Assembly: GCA_015234115.1 (NCBI GenBank) | Contig: JADFWP010000020.1 | Span: 1-48,163 of the forward strand | Direction: 5' to 3' | Source of the DNA: Magnetococcales bacterium | GTDB taxonomy: Bacteria; Pseudomonadota; Magnetococcia; Magnetococcales; Magnetaquicoccaceae | Length of the DNA: 48,163 bases | Shown here: positions 1-8,568 of the stretch, piece after piece | Position numbering within the stretch: the stretch's first letter is position 1 | Layout of the letters: each line of letters starts with the position of its first letter | Translations under genes and position numbers: made by a program | The notes under the pieces: model-generated | Databases searched by the model: none | Told to the model about the DNA's origin: nothing | The model's input: the letters and a program-made list of their open reading frames with translations, nothing else

Positions 1-3000
1 GTTCTGGACCGGTGGCACCGAGCGCGGCAGCGAGTGCCGCAGCCAGGGAGGCGATGGTTGCCTCGCCCAGAAAACGCACCACCGGCAGATCGAGCTGCCA
101 ATGCTGTTTCACCCGGTTGCGCAGCTCCACGGCCATCAGCGAGTCGAGGCCCAGTTGGTGCAGGGGCAGCTCCGGGGTGATCCGTTTGGCTTCGAGCCGC
201 AAGACCGCGCTGCCTTGTTCCAGGAAATAGGCTTGCAATAGCGCAGGGCGCTGGTCGGGCGCGGCGGTTTTGAAACGCTCCCGCCAGTCCGCAGCCGCAG
301 CCGTGGGCGCGGGGGGGGAGTCTTTCCGGGCGTAGGCGCTTAACAGTGGCGGCACTCTGCCGGTTGCGGGCAGATGGGCCAGAAAGCGCTCCCAGGCCAC
401 AGGCCAGACTGCGGCCTGGGGGCGATCCATGCCCATCAGGGCCTCCAGGGCGAGCAAACCGGCCTGGGGCGGAATGAAGCCGATGCCGCGTTCGGCATAC
501 CAGCTTTTCTGGCGTTCCTCCAGGGTGGCCGCCATGCCCACCTCGGCCCAGGCTCCCCAATGAATGGTGTTGCCGGGCAATCCCAGGGCGCGCCGGTGCA
601 GGATCAATCCATCCACAAAGCCGTTGGCCGCGGCATAATTGCCCTGTCCTGGGGCGCCCAGCAAGGCCGCCGTGGACGAGAAGGCCACAAAGAAATCCAA
701 AGAGCGGTGCAGGGTCAGTTGATGCAGATTCCAGGCCCCGTCGGCCTTGGCCCCCATCACCCGGTGAAACTGCTCCGGGGTGCAGTGGTGCAGGGCGACA
801 TCGGCCACCACGCCGGCCAGATGGAAAATGCCCCGCAGGGGCTGCCCGCTCCGGTCGATGGCGGCAAAGAGTTCCGCCACCGCCGCAGGCCGTGCCATAT
901 CCGCCGCGTGACAGGTCACTTGCAGGCCCGTGCCGGCTTGCAGTGACTCAAGCTCGGCCAGACAGGCGGCGTCGGGTGCGTTGCGCCCCACGAGCCACAG
1001 ATTTCTGGCCCCGGTTTCAGTCAGCCACCGGACCAGCCGCAGCCCGATCCCGCCCAGACCGCCGGTGATCAGGATGATTCCCTCCCGGAGGCGCCAGGTG
1101 GGGGCCGCCGCCGGGAGAGGCAGCGGGGCCAGCCGGGCCAGATGACGCTTTCCGCGCCGCCAGGCGCTCTGGTCTTCCGGGTCGTTGGCCACAAGTTCGT
1201 GCATCAGGTTGTCCAGATCGTCTGCGCCGGTCGGGTCCAGATCCACCCGGTGACAGAGTGCTTCGCTGCGCTCCAGGGCCATGACCCGGCCCAATCCCCA
1301 CAGGGCCGCGCTGGCAGGCGAGAGCGGGGAATCATCCCCCTCCACCCCGACCCCGCCGCGCGTGACCAGCCACACCGGCGGCGGTTGCTGCCAGACAATC
1401 CCGGCCATGGCCTGATGGAGGGCCACCGCCTGATCCAGTATCCGGGTGCGGGTGGCGGGTTCGGAGTCGGCCCGCTCCAGACTCCACAAGCAGATCACCC
1501 CATGGATCACGCTCCGGGCGGCCAGCGCCTGGAGTCTGGATTGCAATAATTTTTCATCGTCCGCCAACAGCAGTTCGGTCCGATGGCCCGACTGGTGCAG
1601 ACGCTCGGCCAGTGCGGCGCCCAGCCCCTGCCGATCGGCCAGGATCAGCCAGTGTCCCGGCGGTTTGGCGGCGATGTCGGCAGGTTCGGGCCGGGGAGCC
1701 GGGGGCCAGTGCAGGGCATGGAGCCAGGTGGACCACTCCGGATCATGGGGGCGCTGCAACAGTCGTGGATTGAGCGCCTGAATCGCCAGGCCGGTGACCG
1801 TGACCAGAATGGCGCCGGAGTCATCCAGGAGTGTCAGCTCCGCCAGGGCGCGCTGGGCATGGTCCGGGTCCGGGCGCCACTCGGCCCAGGCCCAGAGCTG
1901 ATCCGCAACGGGTTGATGGTGTTCCAGGCGGTCGATGCCCATGGGCAGATAGAGGGTCGGGTGTTCGCTCTCCTCCATGGCGGCCCCGAGCAACTGGAAA
2001 GCCCCATCCAGCCAGACCGGATGGAGCTGCCAGGCGGTTTCCGGGTGGGTGCGGGCCGCTTCCGGGAGTGCGAGGCGGGCCAGGGCGCTGCGTGTGTCGG
2101 GTGCGCGCCACAAGGCTGCGATGGCCAGAAAGGCTGGTCCCTGCTCCAGGCCGAGATGCCGGAAACGTTGATAGAATGGCGTGCGCTCCAGGGCCAGGGG
2201 GTGGGCCAGACGCAACGCGGCCAGATCGCGCGGGGCGGGCGTGGCGCGCGGGGCGGGCCGGAGCGTGCCCGAGGCATGCAGGGTGGCAGCGGTCGGGGTC
2301 AGGGTGTGGATCTGGAAGGTTTGCTCCGTGAGTTCGATCCGCACCCGTTGCGGTTGGTCGGGCGTGAGGATCAGGGGTTGCTGGAACAACAGGTCGTGCA
2401 GGGTGGGCAGCGCCTCCTCCGGCGCGGCGGCGTGGCAGGCGGCCCAGGCCATCTCCACCAGGGCCGCGCCCGGCACCACCACCTGACCCAATACCCGGTG
2501 ATCCTGAAGAAAAGCGGGGTGATCCGGGGTCAGTTCGACCTCGAAGATGGCCTTGCCGGTTGCGCCGGTTGCCACCCGGTTGCCGATCAGGGGGTGTTTC
2601 ACGTGAAACCAGCAGGGTGTGCGCTGAAACGGATAATGCGGCAGGGAAATCCGGCGGCCACGCTCTTTTTCGTGACCGGTGGGCCATTCGATCGGCAGAT
2701 GGCTCTGGGTGCGGGTGCTGCGCGGATCGGTTTGACCGGCCAGGAATTGTTCCAGAACGGTACAGGCTTCGGCAGCATGCGAGGCGGTGACGGTCAGCCG
2801 TTCGGGCCAGAGCGGTCGGCTGGTATGGGCGCTGAAACAGAGATCGCCCCAGGAGATGTCGGGGTGGTCGCGGAGATGATCCCGATAGCGGGTCGCCAGT
2901 TCCCGCAGCGCCGGTTCGCTCTGGGCAGAGAGGATCAGGGCGCGGGGCGGGGCCATGTCGGGTGTATCGGTTCCGGGTATGGCCATTCCGGGTACGGCAG

Positions 3001-4402
3001 GCGGGGCCGGGGGAGGCGCCTGCTCCAGGATGAGATGGACATTGGCGCCGCTCACGCCGAAGGCGCTGACTGCGGCCCGTCTTGGTCCCTGGGTGGTCGG
3101 CCAGGGGGTGAGCCGGGTGGGGGGGCGGATGGGCAGATTGTCCCAATCGAGATGGGGATTGGGGGTGTGGAAATGGAGATGGGGCGGGATTGCGCCCGCG
3201 CGCAGGGCGAGTACGGTTTTGATCACCCCGGCCACCCCGGAGGCGGCCTCCAGATGGCCGATGTTGGTCTTGACCGAGCCGACCAGCAGGGGCGTTTCGC
3301 GGGTTCTGCCGGTGCCATAGACGGCGGCCAGAGCCTGGAGTTCGATGGGGTCGCCGAGCGGAGTGCCGGTGCCATGGGCTTCGACATACTGCACCTGATC
3401 GGGTTGCAGGCGGGCCGCTTCCAGGGCCTGGCGCAAAAGCTGTCGTTGGGCGGTGCCATTGGGCACGGTCAGGCCGGAACTGGCTCCATCCTGGTTGGCG
3501 GCGGAACCGAGGATGACGGCGTGGATCGTGTCGCCATCCCGCAAGGCGTCGTCGAGGCGGCGCAGGATCAACACGCCGCACCCTTCGCCCCGTCCATAGC
3601 CGTCGGCGGCGGCGTCGAAGGTTTTGCAGCGTCCGTCGGCGGCGAGCATGCGGGATTGACAGGTGGTGATCATGCCGCCGGGAGCGAGGATCAGGTTGAC
3701 CCCTCCTGCCACGGCCAGTTGGCATTCCCGGTTGCGCAGTCCGGCGCAGGCGAGATGAATGGCGGTCAGGGAGGAGGAGCAGGCCGTATCCACGGCCATG
3801 CAGGGGCCATGCAGTCCCAGGGTGAAGGCGAGGCGACCGGCAGCCACGTTGGCGGCATTGCCGGTGAGATAATAGCTGTCCACCTGATCCAGCGGAGTGG
3901 ATTGGGTATAGAGCCGGTCGTAGTCGTTGCCGGTGATGCCGATATAGACCCCGGTCGAACTGCCCTGGAGACGATCGGTGAGTTTGCCCGCCTCTTCCAT
4001 GGCCTCCCAGGTCACTTCCAGCAGCAGCCGTTGCTGGGGATCCATGCTGGCGGCCTCGCGGGGGGAGATGCGGAAGAAGCCGGGATCGAATCCGGCCACA
4101 TCTTGCAGGAATCCGCCGGAACGGGTGTACATTTTGCCCGGTGTGCCGGGTTCCGGGTGATAATAGCGGGTGCTGTGCCACCGTTCCGGGGGAATCGGGG
4201 TGATGGCATCCACGCCATCCTTGAGCATTTGCCAGAACCGTTCCGGGGTTGCGGCGTCACCGGGAAAGCGGCAGCCCATGCCGATGATGGCAATGGGATC
4301 GGCGCGCTGGCTTTCCAGTTGCGCGATGCGGGTGCGGGCGCTGCGCAAGGCGGCGAGGATTTTTTGCGCGTCGAAACCGGGAGGAAGGGCAGTTTGGTTC
4401 AT
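1..4402 (-). CDS. Type I polyketide synthase, AT-less module KS-DH-KR-ACP (3' end outside window)
   Basis: The frame is open from ATG 4402 to the left edge (about 1467 residues, no stop), so the C-terminus is missing. After a short N-terminal helix (LRSARTRIAQLE, docking-like) comes a ketosynthase with DTACSSS (Cys ~208), EAHGTGTPLGDP and NIGHLEAASG, so all three catalytic residues are present. The usual KS-AT linker (~490-560) runs almost directly into the post-AT motif LPHYPFQR (~590), with no GHSxG acyltransferase between. A dehydratase follows with HRVLGQVVVP (His ~635) and LDGAFQ (Asp ~799). The ketoreductase has TGGLGGIG (~1115), FSSTAA and GNYAAAN (Tyr ~1256). The ACP has GLDSLMAVEL (Ser ~1421). 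It would make a beta-hydroxy or alpha,beta-unsaturated unit, with malonyl supplied in trans. Its start overlaps the PPTase stop by 4 bp (translational coupling). Anything after the ACP is unknown. Confidence 0.93.
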   Translation of the reverse strand, partial: MNQTALPPGFDAQKILAALRSARTRIAQLESQRADPIAIIGMGCRFPGDAATPERFWQMLKDGVDAITPIPPERWHSTRYYHPEPGTPGKMYTRSGGFLQDVAGFDPGFFRISPREAASMDPQQRLLLEVTWEAMEEAGKLTDRLQGSSTGVYIGITGNDYDRLYTQSTPLDQVDSYYLTGNAANVAAGRLAFTLGLHGPCMAVDTACSSSLTAIHLACAGLRNRECQLAVAGGVNLILAPGGMITTCQSRMLAADGRCKTFDAAADGYGRGEGCGVLILRRLDDALRDGDTIHAVILGSAANQDGASSGLTVPNGTAQRQLLRQALEAARLQPDQVQYVEAHGTGTPLGDPIELQALAAVYGTGRTRETPLLVGSVKTNIGHLEAASGVAGVIKTVLALRAGAIPPHLHFHTPNPHLDWDNLPIRPPTRLTPWPTTQGPRRAAVSAFGVSGANVHLILEQAPPPAPPAVPGMAIPGTDTPDMAPPRALILSAQSEPALRELATRYRDHLRDHPDISWGDLCFSAHTSRPLWPERLTVTASHAAEACTVLEQFLAGQTDPRSTRTQSHLPIEWPTGHEKERGRRISLPHYPFQRTPCWFHVKHPLIGNRVATGATGKAIFEVELTPDHPAFLQDHRVLGQVVVPGAALVEMAWAACHAAAPEEALPTLHDLLFQQPLILTPDQPQRVRIELTEQTFQIHTLTPTAATLHASGTLRPAPRATPAPRDLAALRLAHPLALERTPFYQRFRHLGLEQGPAFLAIAALWRAPDTRSALARLALPEAARTHPETAWQLHPVWLDGAFQLLGAAMEESEHPTLYLPMGIDRLEHHQPVADQLWAWAEWRPDPDHAQRALAELTLLDDSGAILVTVTGLAIQALNPRLLQRPHDPEWSTWLHALHWPPAPRPEPADIAAKPPGHWLILADRQGLGAALAERLHQSGHRTELLLADDEKLLQSRLQALAARSVIHGVICLWSLERADSEPATRTRILDQAVALHQAMAGIVWQQPPPVWLVTRGGVGVEGDDSPLSPASAALWGLGRVMALERSEALCHRVDLDPTGADDLDNLMHELVANDPEDQSAWRRGKRHLARLAPLPLPAAAPTWRLREGIILITGGLGGIGLRLVRWLTETGARNLWLVGRNAPDAACLAELESLQAGTGLQVTCHAADMARPAAVAELFAAIDRSGQPLRGIFHLAGVVADVALHHCTPEQFHRVMGAKADGAWNLHQLTLHRSLDFFVAFSSTAALLGAPGQGNYAAANGFVDGLILHRRALGLPGNTIHWGAWAEVGMAATLEERQKSWYAERGIGFIPPQAGLLALEALMGMDRPQAAVWPVAWERFLAHLPATGRVPPLLSAYARKDSPPAPTAAAADWRERFKTAAPDQRPALLQAYFLEQGSAVLRLEAKRITPELPLHQLGLDSLMAVELRNRVKQHWQLDLPVVRFLGEATIASLAAALAAALGATGPE

Positions 4403-5049
4403 GCGGATAACCGGTGCAAAGGGATGAACTCCAGGCGTGGCGTTTCCGGGGTGGGCACGCAGGCGAGATGGGCAGAGTAACCGGGGTGGAGGTCGAGGGA
4501 ATGGATGGCCCAGAAGCGTCCGTTCAGCCAGGCCCCGTGATGATCGGGGCGGATCTCTTTGGGATGGATGGACATGCCTTGGCCTTCTGCTTTGAGGACA
4601 CTTTCGCGTTGCGTCCAGAAGTTGAAGAAAACAATCCGTTGCGCGACGGGATCGGCACAGGAGAGCCAGGGTGGGTCAGGCACGAACCCGTGAAAGTCAT
4701 CCAGGGAGATGGCGCGGTGTTGTTCCACGTCCAGTCCGATGTCGCCCGCGTCGGTCAGCGCGCAGGCGACCACGCCTCCGGAATGGGTGATGTTAAATTG
4801 AACCGGGCCATCGAGAAAGGGTTTGCCGAATCGGGTCTGGCGGATGGCGTGCAGGGCGGGTGGTTCGCCTCTCTGGGCGTGCAGACCATGGGCCAGCAGT
4901 CGCCGTCCCAGCAGCCGGGCCAGCCGGTCTTCCCAGCGCACGAAGCGTTGGGTCTGCGCCACAAAGGCGGGCGGAAGCGGGGCCTGGAGCTGCTCCCATT
5001 GCTGTCCGGTCGGGGGGGTCGCGAAGTGGGTATGATAGATGCACAGCAT
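4399..5049 (-). CDS. 4'-phosphopantetheinyl transferase, Sfp type
   Basis: Transfers 4'-phosphopantetheine from CoA to the conserved Ser of ACP and PCP domains, and so activates the neighbouring PKS and NRPS. Family motifs are visible in order: FNITHSGG, IGLDVEQH (Mg-binding Asp and Glu) and FWTQRESVLKAEGQGM, as in the Sfp/EntD superfamily. I chose ATG 5049 because the protein then begins MLCIYHTHF, as such enzymes usually do. The frame is open to ATG 5115 (238 residues), but that longer start would overlap the start codon of the divergent thioesterase gene and has no ribosome binding site. The stop overlaps the start of the PKS gene by 4 bp, so the two form an operon. Function is secure; the start is less so. 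Confidence 0.92.
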   Translation of the reverse strand: MLCIYHTHFATPPTGQQWEQLQAPLPPAFVAQTQRFVRWEDRLARLLGRRLLAHGLHAQRGEPPALHAIRQTRFGKPFLDGPVQFNITHSGGVVACALTDAGDIGLDVEQHRAISLDDFHGFVPDPPWLSCADPVAQRIVFFNFWTQRESVLKAEGQGMSIHPKEIRPDHHGAWLNGRFWAIHSLDLHPGYSAHLACVPTPETPRLEFIPLHRLSA

Positions 5050-5149
5050 GTTCGGAACCGTTCGGGATTTTTCGTTGACGCAACTCCAGGTTGAATTGTA
5101 ACCTTTATATTTCATGAATGGAAGTGATCAGGTGGATTGGTGTGTGCTC

Positions 5150-5845
5150 ATGGATCGCCCGTTACAGCTTTTTTGTTTTCCGTTTGCTGGCGGGAACGTC
5201 TACTCTTTTCGTTCCTGGCCGCAGCATTTTTCCGACCGGATTCGGGTCGAACCCCTGGAATTGCCGGGTCGGGGGCGACGGGGGCGCGAACCTTTGCTGG
5301 TGAGCCTGGAAGCGATGATCGACGACATGACCGGTCAGTTGCTGTCCAGGGTGCAAGGCCCTTATGCCCTGTTTGGTCACAGTCTCGGGGCCTGTCTGGC
5401 GTTTGGCGTGGCGCATCGGTGTGTTCGCGCCGGAGGGGTGTTGCCGAGGCATCTGTTTCTTTCCGGGCGCAAGGCCCCTGGGGCGATCCGGAATGAGGTG
5501 TGGAAACATCGGCTCGATCGTCCGCAATTTCTGCGTGTGTTGGAAGAATATGGGGGATTTTCTCCTCAATTGCTCGCGGATGCCGGATTCGTCGAGTATA
5601 TCGAGCCGATTCTCCGGGCCGATTTTCAGGCCATCGAGACTCATGTTGCGGTTCCACTGCCCCCTCTGCCGCTTCCCCTGACGGTTTTCATGGGGCAGCG
5701 CGAAGAGTTTGAGGAGGCGGAGGCACAGTTGTGGCGTGCCGAGACCAGTGCCTCCATGACGTTGATTCAGTATCCCGGAGGCCATTTTTTCTTGAACGAT
5801 CATCTTCCTTCGGTCGCTGCCCGGATCGAGGAGGATCTGATATAA
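5150..5845 (+). CDS. Type II thioesterase (alpha/beta hydrolase, GrsT/SrfAD-like)
   Basis: Stand-alone editing thioesterase that frees stalled or mis-primed acyl groups from carrier domains; a role in final release cannot be excluded because no TE domain is seen in the megasynthases. The N-terminus LQLFCFPFAGGNVYSFRSW is typical of the family. The nucleophile lies in GHSLGA (Ser codon 5381-5383) and the catalytic His in GGHFFLND near the C-terminus. The position where the family usually has the catalytic Asp reads FMGQREEFEEAE, so Glu may replace it. I prefer ATG 5150 (MDRPLQLFC); an in-frame ATG at 5114 would add 12 residues and share bases with the longest possible PPTase start. It is transcribed away from the PPTase-PKS pair and toward the NRPS genes. 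Confidence 0.9.
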   Translation: MDRPLQLFCFPFAGGNVYSFRSWPQHFSDRIRVEPLELPGRGRRGREPLLVSLEAMIDDMTGQLLSRVQGPYALFGHSLGACLAFGVAHRCVRAGGVLPRHLFLSGRKAPGAIRNEVWKHRLDRPQFLRVLEEYGGFSPQLLADAGFVEYIEPILRADFQAIETHVAVPLPPLPLPLTVFMGQREEFEEAEAQLWRAETSASMTLIQYPGGHFFLNDHLPSVAARIEEDLI

Positions 5846-5862
5846 TTTTTTTGAGATGGAAT

Positions 5863-5892
5863 TTGACAAGGTTGGCAGCCGTGTGATATAAC
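5863..5892 (+). promoter_or_regulatory. Strong sigma70 promoter with extended -10
   Basis: TTGACA at 5863-5868 and TATAAC at 5887-5892 are separated by 18 bp, and TG lies one base before the -10 (extended -10, 5884-5885). It lies just after the thioesterase stop and drives the DUF697 gene, with a leader of about 50 nt. It is one of the closest matches to consensus in the window. Confidence 0.75.
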
Positions 5893-5950
5893 AGAATATG
5901 AATTTTTGTGTGTTTTGATCTACCAACTTACATGACGGAGGATCCCAATC

Positions 5951-6502
5951 GTGTCCAATACTGCCCAAGCCGATGCCACCACCATTGACCAGGAAGTCCC
6001 CCACATCGACGACTCCCCCCTGAGCGAAGCCGAACTCCGGGGTCGCCGCGGACAGGCCAACAACCTGATCAAGAATTTCATGATCGGTTCGTTGTCCGTG
6101 GGTATCGTGCCGGTTCCTCTGGTCGATGCCGCCGCTCTCTCCAGCCTGCACCTCTGGATGTTGCAGAAACTGGCCAATCTCTATGGCGTGCCCTTCAAGA
6201 AAGACATCGGCAAATCCCTGCTGGGTTCGCTGGTGGGCAGTGGCGCCGGGATCACGGCCGCCATGGGTCTGCGCCAGTTGCTGCGCGGTCTGCCCGTGGC
6301 CGGTCAACTGCTGACCGGTGTCAGCGTCTCCATCATGAGCGCGGCCAGCACCTATGCCGTGGGCAAGGTCTTTGTCCAGCATTTCGAGTCCGGTGGCACC
6401 TTCCTCACCATGGACCCGGAAAAAGTGCGGGATTATTTCCAGGCTGAATTCGCTGCGGGCAAGGCCAAAGCCTCTTCCATGGCCAAGGATTTTGTTGGCT
6501 GA
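5951..6502 (+). CDS. DUF697/YcjF-like small membrane protein
   Basis: 183 residues starting at GTG 5951, fixed by a clear ribosome binding site GGAGGA at 5937-5942. After an acidic, polar N-terminus (~40 residues) there are hydrophobic helical stretches around 43-75 (IGSLSVGIVPVPLVDAAAL) and 88-140 (glycine/alanine-rich, LGSLVGSGAGITAAMGLRQLL), then an amphipathic C-terminus. This matches the DUF697 pattern found in YcjF-like proteins and in many small uncharacterised proteins. The biochemical role is unknown. It has its own strong promoter and a terminator-like hairpin after it, so it is probably an independent unit that happens to sit inside the biosynthetic cluster. A link to product handling at the membrane is speculation. 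Confidence 0.72.
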   Translation: MSNTAQADATTIDQEVPHIDDSPLSEAELRGRRGQANNLIKNFMIGSLSVGIVPVPLVDAAALSSLHLWMLQKLANLYGVPFKKDIGKSLLGSLVGSGAGITAAMGLRQLLRGLPVAGQLLTGVSVSIMSAASTYAVGKVFVQHFESGGTFLTMDPEKVRDYFQAEFAAGKAKASSMAKDFVG

Positions 6503-6527
6503 GTTCTGCCGGAAGACGGGATCCTCC

Positions 6528-6571
6528 AGAAAGGCCAATCCTTCCCACAGACTGGAAGGATTGGCCTTTCT
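6528..6571 (+). terminator. Perfect 18-bp hairpin, terminator-like
   Basis: Arms 6528-6545 and 6554-6571 (AGAAAGGCCAATCCTTCC and its complement) are perfect, with an 8-nt loop. It stands 25 bp after the DUF697 stop. Only a short T-run follows (CTTTCT), so termination may be only partial. Confidence 0.6.
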
Positions 6572-6634
6572 GATGGTTGAGGAGAGCGATCCCGCTTCTC
6601 CCTTATTGACTTTTCGAACCATCCCGAGAATGAT

Positions 6635-8401
6635 ATGAAAAGAAATTTACTCACCCATGCGCGCCATCATGCGTTGATCCTCGCGACGGCCACCCTCTTT
6701 GCCGGCACCCTGGCCAACGCGGCCCCTGAAGGTGGACTGCTCAAGGAATTGAGCACCTCCATGAAACAGTTCGAGAACCACGACAAGCAGGAAGGCCCTG
6801 CGATCAAGGGAATCGATGTGGTCCAGACCGCCCTGGCCCAGGACAACATCATGCGGATGATCGAATGGAAAAAGGTCGAGATGGTCGAAGGGGATCATCA
6901 GTCTGCCCAGGGCAAATTCGACTGGACGCCATCGGCCATTCTCGCCGTGGGTGACACCCGCACCAATGTGCGCAACGATATTTCCGCTTTGATGGGCGGT
7001 GCGCCCGATCCGCGCAAGGTCGCCACCAATTCGGCCAAATACACCAGCGTGACTCTGGGCATGGAGAAGAACTTTGCGGCAGGTCTCAAGACCGAACTCC
7101 AGGTTTCCCCCATGCAGAGCAAGGCCAACTTCGACAAGATCGGTGTGCCGGGGGTGACGCGGGACATGTTGTGCGCCCAGGGGGTGGCTCCGTGTCAGGG
7201 GAGCAACACCTCTTCGGTCACCTTCAAGATCAATGTGCCGTTGCTCAAGGGCAGCGCCTGGGACGACGCCTACGCCCCCACGGTGGAAGAGCAGGTCGCC
7301 AAAAAGAATTATGAAAAGGGCGTCTCGGAATACCGCCAGAAGGTGGCCGAGCAGGTCTATGCGGTCATGAGTGCCTATTGGGATTACAAAGCGGCCTTGA
7401 AAGATCGCATGATCAACAAAATCAGCCAGGATCTGGTGGGACGCTGGGTCCGGTCCGCCAAGGTCGCCCCGGCCGAGAGCCGCAAAGGCGGCAGACAGGC
7501 GACCCCCTCGGTCAACCAGAAATCCCTGGAAGCCATGCTGGCCGATGAAACCCTGGGTGTGACCAGCGCCGAACAGGAGGTGGTGGCCAAGAAAGAGGCG
7601 TTGATCGCGGCCATGGGGATCTCCGAGGATCTGATTCCCCAGATCGGCTATCCGGCCGAAGAGTTCGCGATGGTGCCGGCGCAAGTCAATCTGGACAGTT
7701 CCACCATGAAGGAACATCTCTTCAAACTGGCCATGGAGAACCGTGCCGATCTGGTGGCGCTGCGGCTGGAAGAGGAGTCCAACAACCTGAAATTCGGTCA
7801 GGCGAAAAATGCCCTGAAACCTCAGCTCGACCTGGAGACCGGGGTCAGCTACAACGGCGGCGGCATCAGCCAGAACACCGACGGGAAAACGCCCGAGACC
7901 TATTCCGGCACCGGGATTGCCAATCTGGTGGATCCCATGGATGATTTCAGCGCCGGTCCCTCCTGGAACGCCATGCTGACCTTCAAGATGCCTCTCGGCA
8001 ACAACACCGCCGAAGGCACGATGAAAAAGGCCAGTGCCATGATGACCCTGGCCAACATGAAACAGACCAGCGAATACCGCAAGATCATCTCGGCCTTGCG
8101 CACCACCCATGCCTCCATCAAGCAGCGTCAGGCCGATCTGGCCACGGCCGAAGGGGCGGTGAAGTCCTATTGGGAGGCGCTGGATCAATCCCTGGCGGAT
8201 CGGGGCTTGTCCAATCCGGCCAAGCTGACCACCATTCTCGATCTGGAAGAGAAGCTGAAAAAGTCCATGATCGCCTTCAATCATGCCCGTCGCGATCTGG
8301 CCAAGGCGGTGGTGGATGCCCGTTTCCATACCGGCACCCTGCTGGCGGGCAAAGGGGCGGATGTGGATGTGACCCCGGAGCAGCTCACCACGCTGCCTTG
8401 A
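6635..8401 (+). CDS. TolC-family outer-membrane efflux protein
   Basis: 588 residues. A signal peptide (KR-rich start, hydrophobic core LILATATLFAGTLANA, cleavage near residue 29) targets it to the periplasm. The mature protein shows the two-repeat pattern of OEP/TolC proteins: long coiled-coil helices with heptads (EEQVAKKNYEKGVSEYRQKVAEQ and later ENRADLVALRLEEESNNLKFGQAKNALKPQLDLE) alternating with short beta segments (TFKINVPLL, MLTFKMPLG). Such proteins form the outer-membrane channel of tripartite exporters. There is no inner-membrane pump or adaptor beside it. It lies just before the NRPS, which suggests export of the product, perhaps together with the channel-less RND pair at 36.8-41.0 kb. 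That link is inference. Confidence 0.85.
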   Translation: MKRNLLTHARHHALILATATLFAGTLANAAPEGGLLKELSTSMKQFENHDKQEGPAIKGIDVVQTALAQDNIMRMIEWKKVEMVEGDHQSAQGKFDWTPSAILAVGDTRTNVRNDISALMGGAPDPRKVATNSAKYTSVTLGMEKNFAAGLKTELQVSPMQSKANFDKIGVPGVTRDMLCAQGVAPCQGSNTSSVTFKINVPLLKGSAWDDAYAPTVEEQVAKKNYEKGVSEYRQKVAEQVYAVMSAYWDYKAALKDRMINKISQDLVGRWVRSAKVAPAESRKGGRQATPSVNQKSLEAMLADETLGVTSAEQEVVAKKEALIAAMGISEDLIPQIGYPAEEFAMVPAQVNLDSSTMKEHLFKLAMENRADLVALRLEEESNNLKFGQAKNALKPQLDLETGVSYNGGGISQNTDGKTPETYSGTGIANLVDPMDDFSAGPSWNAMLTFKMPLGNNTAEGTMKKASAMMTLANMKQTSEYRKIISALRTTHASIKQRQADLATAEGAVKSYWEALDQSLADRGLSNPAKLTTILDLEEKLKKSMIAFNHARRDLAKAVVDARFHTGTLLAGKGADVDVTPEQLTTLP

Positions 8402-8424
8402 GCCTTGCGGACGGTATCGTCTGA

Positions 8425-8458
8425 CATGCAAATGGGGGTGAGGGGGCTCCCCCCCATC
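8425..8458. repeat. Palindromic repeat, family 1, copy 1
   Basis: CATGCAAAT followed by GGGGGTGAGGGGG, a short turn and CTCCCCCCC, then CATC. It forms a G/C hairpin. It is directly followed by a second copy, and a third related copy lies inside the NRPS gene at 15.0 kb. Confidence 0.7.
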
Positions 8459-8506
8459 ATGTAAATGGGGGTGAGAGGGTTTCTCTCCCCCCATCATGCA
8501 AGTTTG
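8459..8506. repeat. Palindromic repeat, family 1, copy 2 (tandem)
   Basis: ATGTAAATGGGGGTGAGAGGG, a TTT turn, then CTCTCCCCCC and CATCATGCAAGTTTG. The unit boundary ATG(C/T)AA(A/G)T is the same as in copy 1. The arms of the two copies differ at compensating positions (GAGGG with CTC, GAGAGGG with CTCTCC), so base pairing is kept. Confidence 0.7.
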
Positions 8507-8536
8507 TTCCGTCTGGCTCTGGCCAGACGGAACAAA
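8503..8536. promoter_or_regulatory. 15-bp hairpin before the NRPS gene
   Basis: TTTGTTCCGTCTGGC (8503-8517) and its exact complement (8522-8536) enclose a 4-nt loop. An A-run, not a T-run, follows, so it is not a normal intrinsic terminator on the plus strand. It ends 32 bp before the NRPS start and could act on the leader of that mRNA or slow read-through from the outer-membrane protein gene. I see no clear promoter between 8402 and 8568. Confidence 0.5.
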
Positions 8537-8568
8537 AAAGGTCTTGTCTGATCGAGAATTTCACTTCC

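Noticed and set aside
1821-4181. Minus-strand open frame of 786 codons
   Set aside because: Out of frame with the PKS on the same strand; Arg/Pro/His-rich with no domain.
1583-4480. Long plus-strand open frame (965 codons)
   Set aside because: It is antisense to the PKS; the minus frame gives a complete KS-DH-KR-ACP with catalytic motifs. Long shadows are expected at this GC content.
5162-6622. Minus-strand open frame across the thioesterase and DUF697 genes
   Set aside because: It would span a strong promoter and two well-supported genes on the other strand.
8503-8536. Intrinsic terminator
   Set aside because: The perfect stem is followed by A, not T, on the plus strand, and the minus strand also lacks a T-run after it; listed as a regulatory hairpin.
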